Source: an uncultured Prevotella sp. (GTDB lineage: Bacteria > Bacteroidota > Bacteroidia > Bacteroidales > Bacteroidaceae). Taken from it: a stretch of 64,000 bases of DNA. The stretch spans positions 27,481-91,480 of the forward strand of contig CAMNPN010000011.1 in assembly GCA_946548085.1 (NCBI GenBank). Direction: 5' to 3'. How positions within the stretch are numbered: the first letter of the stretch is position 1; every line of letters begins with the position of its first letter. The position numbers and the translations under genes are program-made. Below the pieces are notes generated by a model. That model had not been told where the DNA came from, made no database searches, and was given only the letters and a program-made list of their open reading frames with translations. Of this stretch, positions 11,201 through 19,957 are shown piece after piece.

Positions 11201-14200
11201 ATGAGGATGTCTCTGGTTCAGGCTACTCATCTATCCGTACCACCAACAGTGCCAATCCCAACAACCAGGCGGATGGCACCACCACCTACTATGATTGGAA
11301 GATAAACCATGCAGGCAAGTCCAACCGCAACAATGCCACCAGTCCTAACAAGGTCTGCCTGGCATCGGGCGTCTATCTGGAAATTATCCGCGAGGAGAGT
11401 GAAAAGTCTGGCAAGACCGAGTGGGGGCTCATCACCGGCGTTGTCGAACTCGACCTCATCGACGTGAAGACCGGTCTTGGTGGCGGCTATGTCTATGCCC
11501 GTAACCAGCACGGTATCAAGTCCTGGCACAGGGATTGGGAGAAAGTGAACCTGTCTCCCTACAACCTTACGGCCCGTACCTATAAGCGATTCACATATAC
11601 TGATAGTAGTGAGTCTGATCTCAGAGAGGCGGAGACATCGGGTAACTTCGTCCACAACACCAAGCAGATTGTCGACGACTGCTATCCTAACATCAATGCC
11701 TACGTCAAGACCAATTCGCCCTATTCGGAGGCCCACTACTGGTATATCAAGGGCTCTGTCTACGTCTACGACCAGTATATCTCTGCCTATACCGGCTCTG
11801 CCAACGCTTATGCCGAGACGGTGAACATCCCGCTCACCATCTCTGCTGCCTCGCACGGCAGGATGACGCTGCGCGAGGTCCAGCCCAACCGCTATGCTTA
11901 TTATAATAATGAGGGAGCACCCCTTGGCAATGAGGGCAGTGTCATCATCAACGACATCACCTACAAGGCTGGCGATCCTATCGACTACTGGACCTACCAG
12001 TCGCTCTCGGCCGTCGACCAGTCACGCTTCGTGGATGAGGTATATACCACGATTGCCGAGTGTAAGATCGGCGATACCACCTATCCGGAGGGCACTATCC
12101 TGTTGCCGTCGGATTACGAGAAGCTGAGAAACACGGCACCGAAGGAGGTGGTCGATGAGGACGACGCCGAGGCTGTTCCTGCTGTCTATCATGTCGAGCA
12201 GGGTAAGGATGTGGCGTTTGATTTCGTGTTCCGCCCGGCTAACAACATCGGTCACGACACGGGTTATGTGCTTACCTACGATGTGAACAACCCATCCGTT
12301 TGGAGCGACTATTACACCAAGGTAGATGGCGGTACTGGTAAGACCATCAGCTTAGATGCCTACAACGCACTGAGCGATGAAGAGAAGCAAAACTATATCG
12401 TCGGTCCTACCTACACGCCGTTGTCGGGCGGTGTCTATGGCCAGCGTAAATACAATCATGGTGAGATCATCGCCAAGCATGTCGTCGATGACTATCCTGC
12501 CACGCTCGTCACTGGTCGTGACGACCAGGCCGTGGTTGAAGAGGCTTACGTCGTTACCAAGGAGCTGACCACCTCGAACAAGACCGGCACCGAGCAGCAT
12601 CTCTATCCGGGAACGCCTGTGGTCCAGTCTGCCTATACGGCTGCTCAGTGGTCTGCCTTGTCTGCAAGCCTTTCGAAGGCGACGGTATGTACTACCACGC
12701 TGGAGATGCCAAGTGGCGATCCTGTCTTTGCTGGCAGCTTGTTGTCTGTCGCCGAGGTGAATAGCTTGAAGCAGACCTTGAAGGCTGCCAACACGACGTG
12801 GACTGATGCCGAGCTGGACAAGTATCTGAAGAACTATCTCGACGATGCCTACTACTGCTCAGAGGAAGGCCTCTATGGCGGTTCCTTCTTCGAGGCCGGC
12901 AAGTCGTACAGTGCCCTGAAGGCATGGTGTTCGCTGACTGACGAAGACCGCACGAAGTTCCGTTATAACTATGACGGACTCGACCTCTTCATCGATCCGA
13001 CCTATGGTGGCGGCTACGGCAACAAGGTGCAGTACGACGGCTACATGCCGGGCAGCTCCATGTCGTCGACCACCCCGCAGTATACCGGCAGCACAACGCT
13101 CACTCCGAAGCTCTACTCTCCAGCCCAGCCCGTCGACTATGAGGCGGAGTACACTGGTGGCGACGGTGTCAACGACCTTACCTATATCGATGAGAAAGGA
13201 AAGTCGGTGACGGTACGCCGCGGCTATGACAACCGACTCAAGCGGGCTGCCTTCGAGGATATTCCTAACGAGCGCATCCACTGGGCTCCTGTCATCATCC
13301 AGGATCCCGGCACGTATTACGTGGTTAAGGAGGCATTCATCAGCGGTGATATCCCCTATACCGTCGGACAAGTGATCGACTCGAAGGTGTACAGCTCATT
13401 GAGTGCTGACAAGAAGAGGTACAACATCGACCCGATAGTGATCAAGGAGAGTGATGTCTCTGAAACTGGCGAGGCTCTCCACCTCTACTATTGCCGTGAG
13501 GCCTACACCATCAATGAGAATGGCGAAGGCAAGCCTGTCACCACCCTGGGCATCAAGAGCGGCTCCACCGTCTCTACCTATGGCATAGGCGATGTGGTGC
13601 CGACGGGTGTCCTCATCAATGAAGCCACGTATCAGACGCTGGTGAACAAACAGGCGGGCTTCGTCATCCATGGCATGTCGCCAGAGGAGACCACCACGCT
13701 CTATGTCGCCCGCCAGTCGGACATCTACAACCTCCAGAAGGAGAAGATCATCACCGTCATCTACCTCTATGAGTATGAGGAGAGCGACGAGACGGGTAAC
13801 AATATCACGCCTGTCAGTGAGCGTCATATCGTCAATATCCACATCAACTTCGAGAGTGGTGTGCCTGAGATAGGACCGCTGAGCAAGCCGTCTACCGTGA
13901 TACCTGGTACCACCGTGGGTCTGAAGATCCCGACCGTCACGCCGGGTGCTTTCGAGATCACCAGTTCGGGATGGGAGATCTTCACGAATGAGGATGATGC
14001 TGAGCTGCATGTCAACGGACAGCCCTACCAGAACAACAATACCCCGATGTACTGGTATCAGAACAACTACTGGGTGGCCTACTATGCGCAGACCTATCTG
14101 GGCAAGACCTACTCGAACCCGGTACAGTTCTCCGTGGCCAACTACCACGACCTGAAGAAGGTGATGGACGACAAGCAGAACCACTACTTCATCGATCATA

Positions 14201-16887
14201 AGGATGTAGACCGTGCACCGAAGATCTATCTCAACGACTACAAGGTGGTCGACGAGAACGGTCAGGAGACGGCCGACAGCCAGAACGGTCTCGACCTGCT
14301 GAAGGATCTCTACGACCTGAGTCGTCTCAACAGTACGTCGACAGGCGTCACCAATGGTGTCGTCACCGCCGATGGCAGTCTGAATGGCCACTCGCTGATG
14401 GATGACCGTGTGAAGGATGCCAAGGGCCTGGAGTTCTTCCTCCATACGAACATCGACCACAGCGGCTCGGCATGGACGCCGATAGCAGCGGTGTCTGACA
14501 ATGCGGACAACGGCTGCTTCGAGGGTACGCTCCACGGTGAGGGATACTACCTCAGCGGCATGACGAACTCATTGTTCGGACGCCTCTGTGGATCGGTCTA
14601 TAACCTTGGCGTCATGGGCTCGTTCACCTCTGCCGGTGTGGCAGATACTGGCGACGGCTACGTGGCCAACTGCTGGGTGAAGACTACCGGCACGCCTGCT
14701 GAAGGTGTGAAGGCCGTCTTCGGCAACCCGTCGGCTGTCGATGGCAGCAAGCAGCTGTTCAATAGTTACTATCCCGAGACGAACGCCTTCGCTGCCGGCG
14801 ATGCACAGAAGATGCCGGAGAAGGCCTTCTACAATGGCGAGGTGGCCTACAACCTGAACGGCTATTATTTATATAAGAGGTATTACGACCACAACAGCAC
14901 CGACTTCGGCACGACGCCACAGTCATACAGCTACTTTGTCGAGGAAACCGCTGTCGATGCCGCCGATGGCAGTGCCACGACGTCGTTTGTGAAGAAGGAC
15001 GGCAAGTACGGTACCGACTTCACGAAGTTCACCTACGTTGAGGACCGTTATGCCGATGGTGACTTCTACTATGCCGACGGTGTCATCCCCGAGGGCGTGA
15101 ACCAGCGGGAGTACATCGATGAGCAGGCAGAGGATATTGTGAAGCACTACTATCCGTTGTGGCCGGATGACTATCTGTTCTTCGGACAGACGCTGAACTA
15201 CGGTCATGTTGAGGGCTACAACCATCAGGATGTGCCGTCGACTATCGCGAAGAGCGATACACGTCTGGTGACCTCTGAGTCGGGCAACCGTGTCTACCGT
15301 GCACCGGCATACTTCAAGAACAGCGTGATGCAGAAGGTTCACTTCAACCCGTATGCCATCTTCGCTACCTCGAAGTTTGAAGATCCTGCCACCGTCGCCC
15401 ATAAGGACCTGACGGCCATTGACTTCACGGGCTACAACGATGTGACGAAGGGCTACAAGAAGGGACTCGTTGCCAACAGCGACGGCTCTTCACACTTCTT
15501 CCCGCCGTTGCTCGACGAGGCAGGTCTGACGGGCTTCCACAATGTCGACCTGACGCAGAACCTGCTCGTCTACTCGCCTGACCAGCAGACGAACCAGGCC
15601 ACGTACGACGTGCTCGACAACTACCTCGACGACATTGCCTGCGTGGAGGAGGCCGACGACGAGACGACTGCCGACATCGACGAGTCGCTCTACCGCAGGG
15701 TCGGTGCCGTGAAGCCTGCTGACGTCATGGGTGTCAAGGGTCATCTGGTTGTGGCTACGGGCAACGCCTATGTCACCGACCGCGACCACTTCCTCGTAGA
15801 CCGTCAGGACTTCAATGCACCGATAGCTTACACCTTCGGCGCAGAGAACCGTATGTGGTACCAGCGTACGCCGGATAACTATGTCGACGAGAAGAGTGGG
15901 TGGGAGGCAGTGAGCCTGCCGTTCAGCGCCGAGCTGGTGACCACCCAGACGAAGGGTGAGATCAGCCACTTCTACGACGGCAGCACCACAGGCCATGAGT
16001 ACTGGCTGCGCGAGTTCAAGGGCGGTGCGGTATCGAGCACCGATGCCAGCACCTTCGTGGCAAACTTCAACAAGCCGGCTGCCGGCACGGCAAAGAAGTA
16101 TTACACGAACACGTTCCTCTGGGACTACTACTATAGTTACGACACCTATCTGGATAAGAACACCGACGAGTATCAGAAGACGTACTATCAGGACGAGCAT
16201 GTCTACAGCGGCTATCCTTACAATGCTGCGGGTACGGCTTATATCGTGGGATTCCCAGGCAGCCGTTACTATGAGTTCGACCTCAGCGGACAGTTCGTGC
16301 CGCAGTACACCCATAAGGGAGACCTTGGTGCGCTCGACGCTCAGACCGTCACCTTCGCCTCGGCGACGGGAGCCTTCGTAGCCGTCAGCGACGGTGAACT
16401 GAAGAGCGCCACGGCCAATGGCTACAATTTCGTGCCGAACTACCTGAACACCACACTGTCGGCGGCTGCCGGCTACGTGCTCAACGGTGAGGGTAGCAGT
16501 TTCGACAAGAGCACCACCGATGCTGTGGTCGGTGCCTTCAGACCGTACTTCACAAAGGCTTATGGCGGAACCCGTACCGTGGGCTCGGATGTCGTGGAGC
16601 ACATCGTCTTTGGCAGCGACAGCGGCACAGGTATCAGCCAGCAGGGTGATCCGTCGAATGGCCTCGACGGCACATTGAAGATATACGCCAAGAAGCGCAC
16701 GATCATCGTGGAGTCGTCGCTGAACCATACTGCCGAGGTGAGCATCTACACGCCTGCCGGCATCAAGGTGGCCTCGTTCGCCGTCAAGGCCGGTGAGACC
16801 GTCGAGACGCAGGCCGCTGTCGGTGGTGTCTACATCGTCCAGGGCAATGCCAACAAGGTCTACACCAGGAAACTGATCGTCCGCTGA
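5221..16887 (+). CDS. Giant secreted Y/F-G-G-G repeat protein with T9SS tail
   Basis: A 3,888-residue protein. Residues 1-36 form a signal peptide ending NVFA|Q. Residues about 40-1800 are dozens of degenerate repeats built on 'GNVYGGGN.A.V.G...V.I..G.V', expected to form a beta-solenoid. Residues about 1820-2860 hold a different module repeated about eight times: 'Y..G..I' followed by 'Y..LS..D...F'. Residues about 3030-3180 look like GLUG-type surface repeats. After an 'SGWEAVSLPF' region the last 75 or so residues match a type A T9SS sorting domain (AEVSIYTPAGIKV, GGVYIVQGN, ending YTRKLIVR). It follows the fimbrillin genes by 17 bases and is probably their operon partner. By analogy with P. 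gingivalis Mfa5 it may be a T9SS-exported fimbrial tip adhesin; Mfa5 is far smaller and has a different core. Confidence 0.8.
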   Translation: MIKGILHKIDRQTALKRLLLCIALFSAPCSMFNVFAQITIGGNVYGGGNAGATEGQTKVVVRAGEIQGEVYGGARQADVKGSAFVNIDGEHMSGDILINRVFGGNDISGTIGSSETLQTTVPTELTHAADYGITNENTYNAYVLTTPERTQTATTGEGDAATTTTTKPYGIFIGQLFGGGNGDYDYTKEEFAGKSAPNLVKTYLELRGGTIAYVYGGGNNATVTEATDICIDNGAGVTTSIPASASGTAENKLRDLERLKTMGIAVLGDVVERDLYHFSRVFGGNNKAEMKIRPTWHLLKGNIENLYSGGNEGDMTSPEGLVLQIDKGSEIMVHNVYGGCRKADVRPLYADGTDVPNADIKLNPNPNNIPAGFSARTRILGGNITNVYGGNDISGNVYGGNTVGIFTTIHGDVYGGGNGSYPYTDNAALKDHDYYRDYYYDPGDNSVEALNNHRPNAEQVSILLRGTEAEPVFVEGAVYVGGNSASLQKLTDIPNRQAHVKIGSYVTVDKVFLGNNGENMVKSNVADDANDIGEGVLRTFANTTIAGSKFNSIDLTDASLFAKYMEGCAMKLMPGVLFESKANGAPYDYEHYSSQFGSFYFGGNVGSMMTDGLTDILLDDNVIIYNKVVGGCNKADVDATEFNAAFKGGLLGSPDANGDKLKLTFAGLKVQPKRWKNPDDLTQGLVWNTYIGDTPVDAPTDLPSGGTSSVNDKNRRLKGGNVYGGCYESGHVNGNVIINLNKSLVDRQGDFAIFDQVEKDEGEAKLYHNSVNGEEYQYTITKRNSGVILDEQGMDVLGAALNVFGGGYGKSSEIWGTTTINLNGGYTFQIFGGGELGPVGNPSDTNTADYDTKYSTYINLNGAVAGVARDAEGDSEEMAEAEFIYGGGFEGLVYGSTHIHLGNGRIFNSFAGACNADILGHTETYVGSWTDKAGRTVTGFPWIRDHVYGGNDLGGHVLGSKSFVSQVSDVALPKVYGYSASNATPDVLTASAYMEYNQGRVENIFGGCYGDYDYSNAAYSRRVGEKKPHMDNAFVNIRPFRHNSNVIKKVFGAGQGYTGDRDGDKMQNRSYVLIDIPQGMDNFRGTEVFGAGAYDGLGMAFTPTEAKANPDNATAVVDLVRGQISAAYGGSFNEGVTRRTMVNVPVGSTIHLDKIFGGAYGNIVNNPCDVYESNVNYRSSDALVSTVYGGNNSVRRTVYAKVNVSSEVWSDKAKGYMGTVYGAGFGPNTWAEYTEINLERGAMVYEVYGGGQQGTVQSAGSIDKYMEWNPVATAWNFGDYYHYGDNYFGNTLTNLDNDLVRRAELDVRANPTYKYNTNVIINEGATVTNYVYGGGYGSTAAVTGSTYVALLGGTVMKDIYGSGTSGSVSDTHDAKTFKASTNIYIKGGTVRNVYGGGWRGHVGRHDGLISDIANNANDIFGEANVVIGDVGGSSFFNGVPAVTRNVYGGGEGGAIFGTANVTVNNGYIGYRYVNGEYVEELDDVEVGDNQLDEGGNVFGGGYVANSYVDSTNVVMWGGTVRGGLYGGGEIGPVGRGTVLAGAPEGLHSNGKAQIYMPGATQVILYNGHVMRDVFGGGRGFDNWGGEGYMTAEEKNTMDLSSKGFVFGSTDVRIRGGEVGTVANVAKGYGNVFGGGNVGLVYSGTGVKHGDRGSQAISELSKGLPVTGGGYYYKTWYPNEADRDKCELSLDCNVVVEPYALVTSASGISLGDKTFRQGEYVPTDYLNLLQDKNHDSRWNLIDYESGVTIHNAVFAGGNITTGSDQVSASTSTVFGNVTAALRDVYNRDLITLGTEHVGGLYGDGNLTFVDGWRELHVSNYGTDYYSTDETITKETYNSMSDRERAYFVLNYRVKEGMTVKDKYNESHSAGWRVTSDEFKDLFEDTEFIGEDGTPNMAYFDELGFCSIYAGRLLNTIQRCDMAAIWGSRIVLQGARDRVPEKADYTRYTINRVGELSLNQQKSSIDGDDTTHGNYFGIYSVVNYLGNLTSDVFFTHEDVSGSGYSSIRTTNSANPNNQADGTTTYYDWKINHAGKSNRNNATSPNKVCLASGVYLEIIREESEKSGKTEWGLITGVVELDLIDVKTGLGGGYVYARNQHGIKSWHRDWEKVNLSPYNLTARTYKRFTYTDSSESDLREAETSGNFVHNTKQIVDDCYPNINAYVKTNSPYSEAHYWYIKGSVYVYDQYISAYTGSANAYAETVNIPLTISAASHGRMTLREVQPNRYAYYNNEGAPLGNEGSVIINDITYKAGDPIDYWTYQSLSAVDQSRFVDEVYTTIAECKIGDTTYPEGTILLPSDYEKLRNTAPKEVVDEDDAEAVPAVYHVEQGKDVAFDFVFRPANNIGHDTGYVLTYDVNNPSVWSDYYTKVDGGTGKTISLDAYNALSDEEKQNYIVGPTYTPLSGGVYGQRKYNHGEIIAKHVVDDYPATLVTGRDDQAVVEEAYVVTKELTTSNKTGTEQHLYPGTPVVQSAYTAAQWSALSASLSKATVCTTTLEMPSGDPVFAGSLLSVAEVNSLKQTLKAANTTWTDAELDKYLKNYLDDAYYCSEEGLYGGSFFEAGKSYSALKAWCSLTDEDRTKFRYNYDGLDLFIDPTYGGGYGNKVQYDGYMPGSSMSSTTPQYTGSTTLTPKLYSPAQPVDYEAEYTGGDGVNDLTYIDEKGKSVTVRRGYDNRLKRAAFEDIPNERIHWAPVIIQDPGTYYVVKEAFISGDIPYTVGQVIDSKVYSSLSADKKRYNIDPIVIKESDVSETGEALHLYYCREAYTINENGEGKPVTTLGIKSGSTVSTYGIGDVVPTGVLINEATYQTLVNKQAGFVIHGMSPEETTTLYVARQSDIYNLQKEKIITVIYLYEYEESDETGNNITPVSERHIVNIHINFESGVPEIGPLSKPSTVIPGTTVGLKIPTVTPGAFEITSSGWEIFTNEDDAELHVNGQPYQNNNTPMYWYQNNYWVAYYAQTYLGKTYSNPVQFSVANYHDLKKVMDDKQNHYFIDHKDVDRAPKIYLNDYKVVDENGQETADSQNGLDLLKDLYDLSRLNSTSTGVTNGVVTADGSLNGHSLMDDRVKDAKGLEFFLHTNIDHSGSAWTPIAAVSDNADNGCFEGTLHGEGYYLSGMTNSLFGRLCGSVYNLGVMGSFTSAGVADTGDGYVANCWVKTTGTPAEGVKAVFGNPSAVDGSKQLFNSYYPETNAFAAGDAQKMPEKAFYNGEVAYNLNGYYLYKRYYDHNSTDFGTTPQSYSYFVEETAVDAADGSATTSFVKKDGKYGTDFTKFTYVEDRYADGDFYYADGVIPEGVNQREYIDEQAEDIVKHYYPLWPDDYLFFGQTLNYGHVEGYNHQDVPSTIAKSDTRLVTSESGNRVYRAPAYFKNSVMQKVHFNPYAIFATSKFEDPATVAHKDLTAIDFTGYNDVTKGYKKGLVANSDGSSHFFPPLLDEAGLTGFHNVDLTQNLLVYSPDQQTNQATYDVLDNYLDDIACVEEADDETTADIDESLYRRVGAVKPADVMGVKGHLVVATGNAYVTDRDHFLVDRQDFNAPIAYTFGAENRMWYQRTPDNYVDEKSGWEAVSLPFSAELVTTQTKGEISHFYDGSTTGHEYWLREFKGGAVSSTDASTFVANFNKPAAGTAKKYYTNTFLWDYYYSYDTYLDKNTDEYQKTYYQDEHVYSGYPYNAAGTAYIVGFPGSRYYEFDLSGQFVPQYTHKGDLGALDAQTVTFASATGAFVAVSDGELKSATANGYNFVPNYLNTTLSAAAGYVLNGEGSSFDKSTTDAVVGAFRPYFTKAYGGTRTVGSDVVEHIVFGSDSGTGISQQGDPSNGLDGTLKIYAKKRTIIVESSLNHTAEVSIYTPAGIKVASFAVKAGETVETQAAVGGVYIVQGNANKVYTRKLIVR

Positions 16888-16908
16888 AGCCAAAACGTGA
16901 ACAGAGCA

Positions 16909-17111
16909 ATGGGATTATTATTAATATAGGAAATGCAGGGTTCCAGTCTGCCCGTAATGGAGAGTACGTCGACAAGTCGGAGCTGATAGGCGTGGTGAAA
17001 AGTACGCTCAATTCCGAGCATCGGTTCAGTTGCGTCATCCGCTGCCGACGCTTCGGCAAGTCGATGGCAGTCAAGATGCTCTATGCCTACTGCGACCGCG
17101 AATCAAAGTAG
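16909..17111 (+). pseudogene. AAA-ATPase-like gene remnant (5' end only)
   Basis: Read from base 16914 the frame gives INIGNAGFQSARNGEYVDKS and, further on, FSCVIRCRRFGKSMAVKML before a TAG at 17109. This is the N-terminus of the AAA-ATPase-like/PD-(D/E)XK family that is widely expanded in Prevotella and Bacteroides; 'RRFGKSM' is its Walker A. An ATG at 16909 is one base out of frame with the rest, and the 500 or so following residues are missing, so this is a scar of a larger gene. It lies between the giant gene and the M64 gene. Confidence 0.72.
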
Positions 17112-17166
17112 CATTCCTGTAAGATAGGACGATGTTGATTGATTCTTAGAATACTATTATATTTAT

Positions 17167-19917
17167 ATGAAGAAAATATTACTGACCTTATTGGCTATTT
17201 GTCTCTTGCCGCTCGGATTGCTGGCAGGAGCTGGCGACGTGAATGGTGACGGCAAGGTGGATGTGGCTGACCTTGTGGATTTGATAAACTATCGTAGAGG
17301 ACAGGCTTCTGAGCATTTCAACCTTGAAGCTGCTGATGCGAATCATGACGGCACGGTAGATGACAAAGACATCGAAGCGCTTGCTGGTCAGTTAGTGAAT
17401 GGTGAGGATGCCGACTTCGAGATGGTCGTCGAAATGAGGGATGGTACTGTCTATACGATTCCCATTACCAAAGACTATCCGATTCTGCGATACGAAACAG
17501 ATGTCCTAAATATCGCAACATCTTCTGAACAGACTTTTGTAAGGCGTCAAGAAGTAAAGCGCATCCTTACACGTGAGTATTCTGGCAACACCTTTCTGCC
17601 ACCTTCTTTAGTTTCGGGAGATGAGACGGATTCTTATGCCGGCCAGCGTATCAGCATCAAACAGACTACAGGTGATAGTCTTTCATACTATTTTTCTGAT
17701 TGTGCAGGAAGTTTCAGGCCCGTGGTTAAAGACGGGAAAATTGTGTGGTCTTTCAATCATTGGATATATAAATTAAATGAAAAGGAACATTACAGTTATG
17801 CTGATCACGAAGAAGAAGTGTTCCAGGTGGAAGATGTGGAAAGTGTAAAATTTCTGTCTAAAGAAGAGGAGATTGGTGCAGTTCGCAAAGCCTTGACAGA
17901 TTTTTATTATGCAATGGATGGTGATAACTGGATTAATAATGACAACTGGTGTACAGACAAACCAATTAGTGAATGGTATGGTGTGTGGATGGATACAGAT
18001 ACACGTGTAGGATTGTTGAATTTATCAGATAATGGCTTAAAAGGGAATATCCATGAGAGTCTTTTAAGAGTTGGACCATTACGTGAATTACATTTTTCGG
18101 AATATATGAATCGGGGAATTTCTGGAACTATTCCATCTTCTTTAGCACGTATGGTAGATTTAGAAGTTATCCGTTTGAATTATTGTGGACTATCTGGAAC
18201 TATTCCTGCTTTTATGAGCAAATTTCCCCATCTCCGCTATCTATTCTTGAATAACAATGAGTTTGAAGGTCCGCTGCCTGAACAATTAATTCTTGAATTA
18301 GCAGATAAACAAAAGGAGAGGCCTACAGAGTTTCGTTTCTCGATAAGTGACAATCACTTTAGCGGCAAAGTTCCAGAAAGTATTGCAAAGCACGAACTAT
18401 TTAGCGAGTTTTGGCCAGAGGTACTCATTCAAGATGGTAAAATGGATTTTTCTGACCTGAAAATCCCTGCACCAGTAGGTGAAATAAAACTCATCGATGG
18501 TAGTGTGTTAGATTTGGCCGAAACATATAAAAACAACAAATACACTCTTCTTTATGTATGGGGATGGTGGTGTCCTTGGTCTGAATTATTTAACCAAATG
18601 CTAATACCTGCATACAACCAATATAAGGATAAAGGTTTGGAGATTATCGGATTTCATTCTCAGCAAAATGATGGGTTGGTTGACTATATGAAAGATCATA
18701 ATATTCCTTGGAAGAATTGTTGGGAGAATGAAACGACTTATAATCTCATTGTATCTGGCCTTACCCCAGAAGTACATTTAGTTGACCAAAATGGCAATAT
18801 TGTCTTTACGAGCCTCATGGATGACAAAGGTGGTGATATGAGAAATACTTTATATCGGGATAATCTCTTCTCTTATTTAGAAGAGCATCTTGGACCAATA
18901 GACTATAATTTCTATACCTCCACAGACTATTCCCGTGATGGCGAGGTAACCACCTTGCAGGAAGCAACGATGGGGCAGGGTGTTGACTTGGTATTTATTG
19001 GTGAAGGATTTACCGATCAGGCGATGGATGATGGAACGTTTGACCAACGAATGTCTGAGGCTTTGGAGCAGTTTTTTGCATTTGAGCCATATACTTCACT
19101 GTGCGACCGTTTTAATGTATATGCCGTGAAGGCCATATCGCCTAATGCAGAATTCTTTGGAGCAAATGTTCATCATGCTATTGACGAGGACATTTCCAAG
19201 GCTTTGGAATATGCCTCCAAAGTTCCTAACCTGAAAGAAGGGCGCCCGATGTATGTCAATGTGGTTTACAATCAAGCAAGTGGTGGACGAAGCTATTGCA
19301 TGATGATGGAGGACAATTCATACGTCTGCTTTGCTATGGATGGTATAACCAATGTACTTAATCATGAGGCAGGCGGACACGGCATAGGAAAGCTCTTAGA
19401 TGAATATGTGGAGCAGGGAAATGAAAGTCAGACGCTCCCTGAAGAAAATAAGGCAGAGATGGAGAGCAAATGGATAACCCTCGGCTGGGGTGCAAATGTC
19501 GATTGGAGTTCTGATCCATCTGAAGTGAAGTGGTCGAAGTTCATCAATGATCCCCGCTACGTCGGCGAAAAGATTGGTGTCTATGAAGGCAGCAATCTCT
19601 ACCAGTTTGGCGCCTACCGTCCTAGTGAGAACAGTATGATGCGATACAACGATATGCCGTTCAACGCACCGAGCCGCGAGGCTATCTATAAGCGGGTGAT
19701 GCAGGAGTCGGAGGGCGACGGTTGGACGTATGACTATGAGACCTTCGTGGCCTTCGACGGTGCTGGACGCCAGCAGTTCGTCGATGCACTTACTAATGCA
19801 AGCCGTGCTAGTTCAAGAGGAGATAGGCCTGGCGGTTCTAAGGCCCAGCGGCAAATCAAAACTCGTCCGCCAGTGTTCCTCAAGGGCACCTGGCGCGATG
19901 CCTTGAAACGGAAATAA
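17167..19917 (+). CDS. Secreted M64-like metalloprotease with dockerin, LRR and thioredoxin-like parts
   Basis: A 916-residue protein with signal peptide 1-20 (LLAICLLPLGLLAG). Residues 22-80 are two calcium-binding dockerin-like repeats (GDVNGDGKVDVADLVDLIN; ADANHDGTVDDKDIEAL). Residues about 290-390 are plant-type leucine-rich repeats (SGTIPSSLARM, LSGTIPAF). Residues about 440-580 resemble a thioredoxin/AhpC fold with 'WGWWCPWSE', lacking the second Cys of a CxxC. From about 600 it matches peptidase family M64 (VDLVFIGEGFTDQAMDDGTF) with metal motif HEAGGHGIGKLLDEY from His733. The spacing is HExxxH, one residue longer than the canonical HExxH. M64 enzymes are zinc endopeptidases; IgA cleavage is known for a clostridial member only. 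The central 1.5 kb is visibly AT-richer than the flanking genes. The C10 protease gene follows 40 bases on. Confidence 0.8.
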   Translation: MKKILLTLLAICLLPLGLLAGAGDVNGDGKVDVADLVDLINYRRGQASEHFNLEAADANHDGTVDDKDIEALAGQLVNGEDADFEMVVEMRDGTVYTIPITKDYPILRYETDVLNIATSSEQTFVRRQEVKRILTREYSGNTFLPPSLVSGDETDSYAGQRISIKQTTGDSLSYYFSDCAGSFRPVVKDGKIVWSFNHWIYKLNEKEHYSYADHEEEVFQVEDVESVKFLSKEEEIGAVRKALTDFYYAMDGDNWINNDNWCTDKPISEWYGVWMDTDTRVGLLNLSDNGLKGNIHESLLRVGPLRELHFSEYMNRGISGTIPSSLARMVDLEVIRLNYCGLSGTIPAFMSKFPHLRYLFLNNNEFEGPLPEQLILELADKQKERPTEFRFSISDNHFSGKVPESIAKHELFSEFWPEVLIQDGKMDFSDLKIPAPVGEIKLIDGSVLDLAETYKNNKYTLLYVWGWWCPWSELFNQMLIPAYNQYKDKGLEIIGFHSQQNDGLVDYMKDHNIPWKNCWENETTYNLIVSGLTPEVHLVDQNGNIVFTSLMDDKGGDMRNTLYRDNLFSYLEEHLGPIDYNFYTSTDYSRDGEVTTLQEATMGQGVDLVFIGEGFTDQAMDDGTFDQRMSEALEQFFAFEPYTSLCDRFNVYAVKAISPNAEFFGANVHHAIDEDISKALEYASKVPNLKEGRPMYVNVVYNQASGGRSYCMMMEDNSYVCFAMDGITNVLNHEAGGHGIGKLLDEYVEQGNESQTLPEENKAEMESKWITLGWGANVDWSSDPSEVKWSKFINDPRYVGEKIGVYEGSNLYQFGAYRPSENSMMRYNDMPFNAPSREAIYKRVMQESEGDGWTYDYETFVAFDGAGRQQFVDALTNASRASSRGDRPGGSKAQRQIKTRPPVFLKGTWRDALKRK

Positions 19918-19957
19918 ACAAAGACAGAGGCTGTTTTTAATGATATACTGGATAGTT

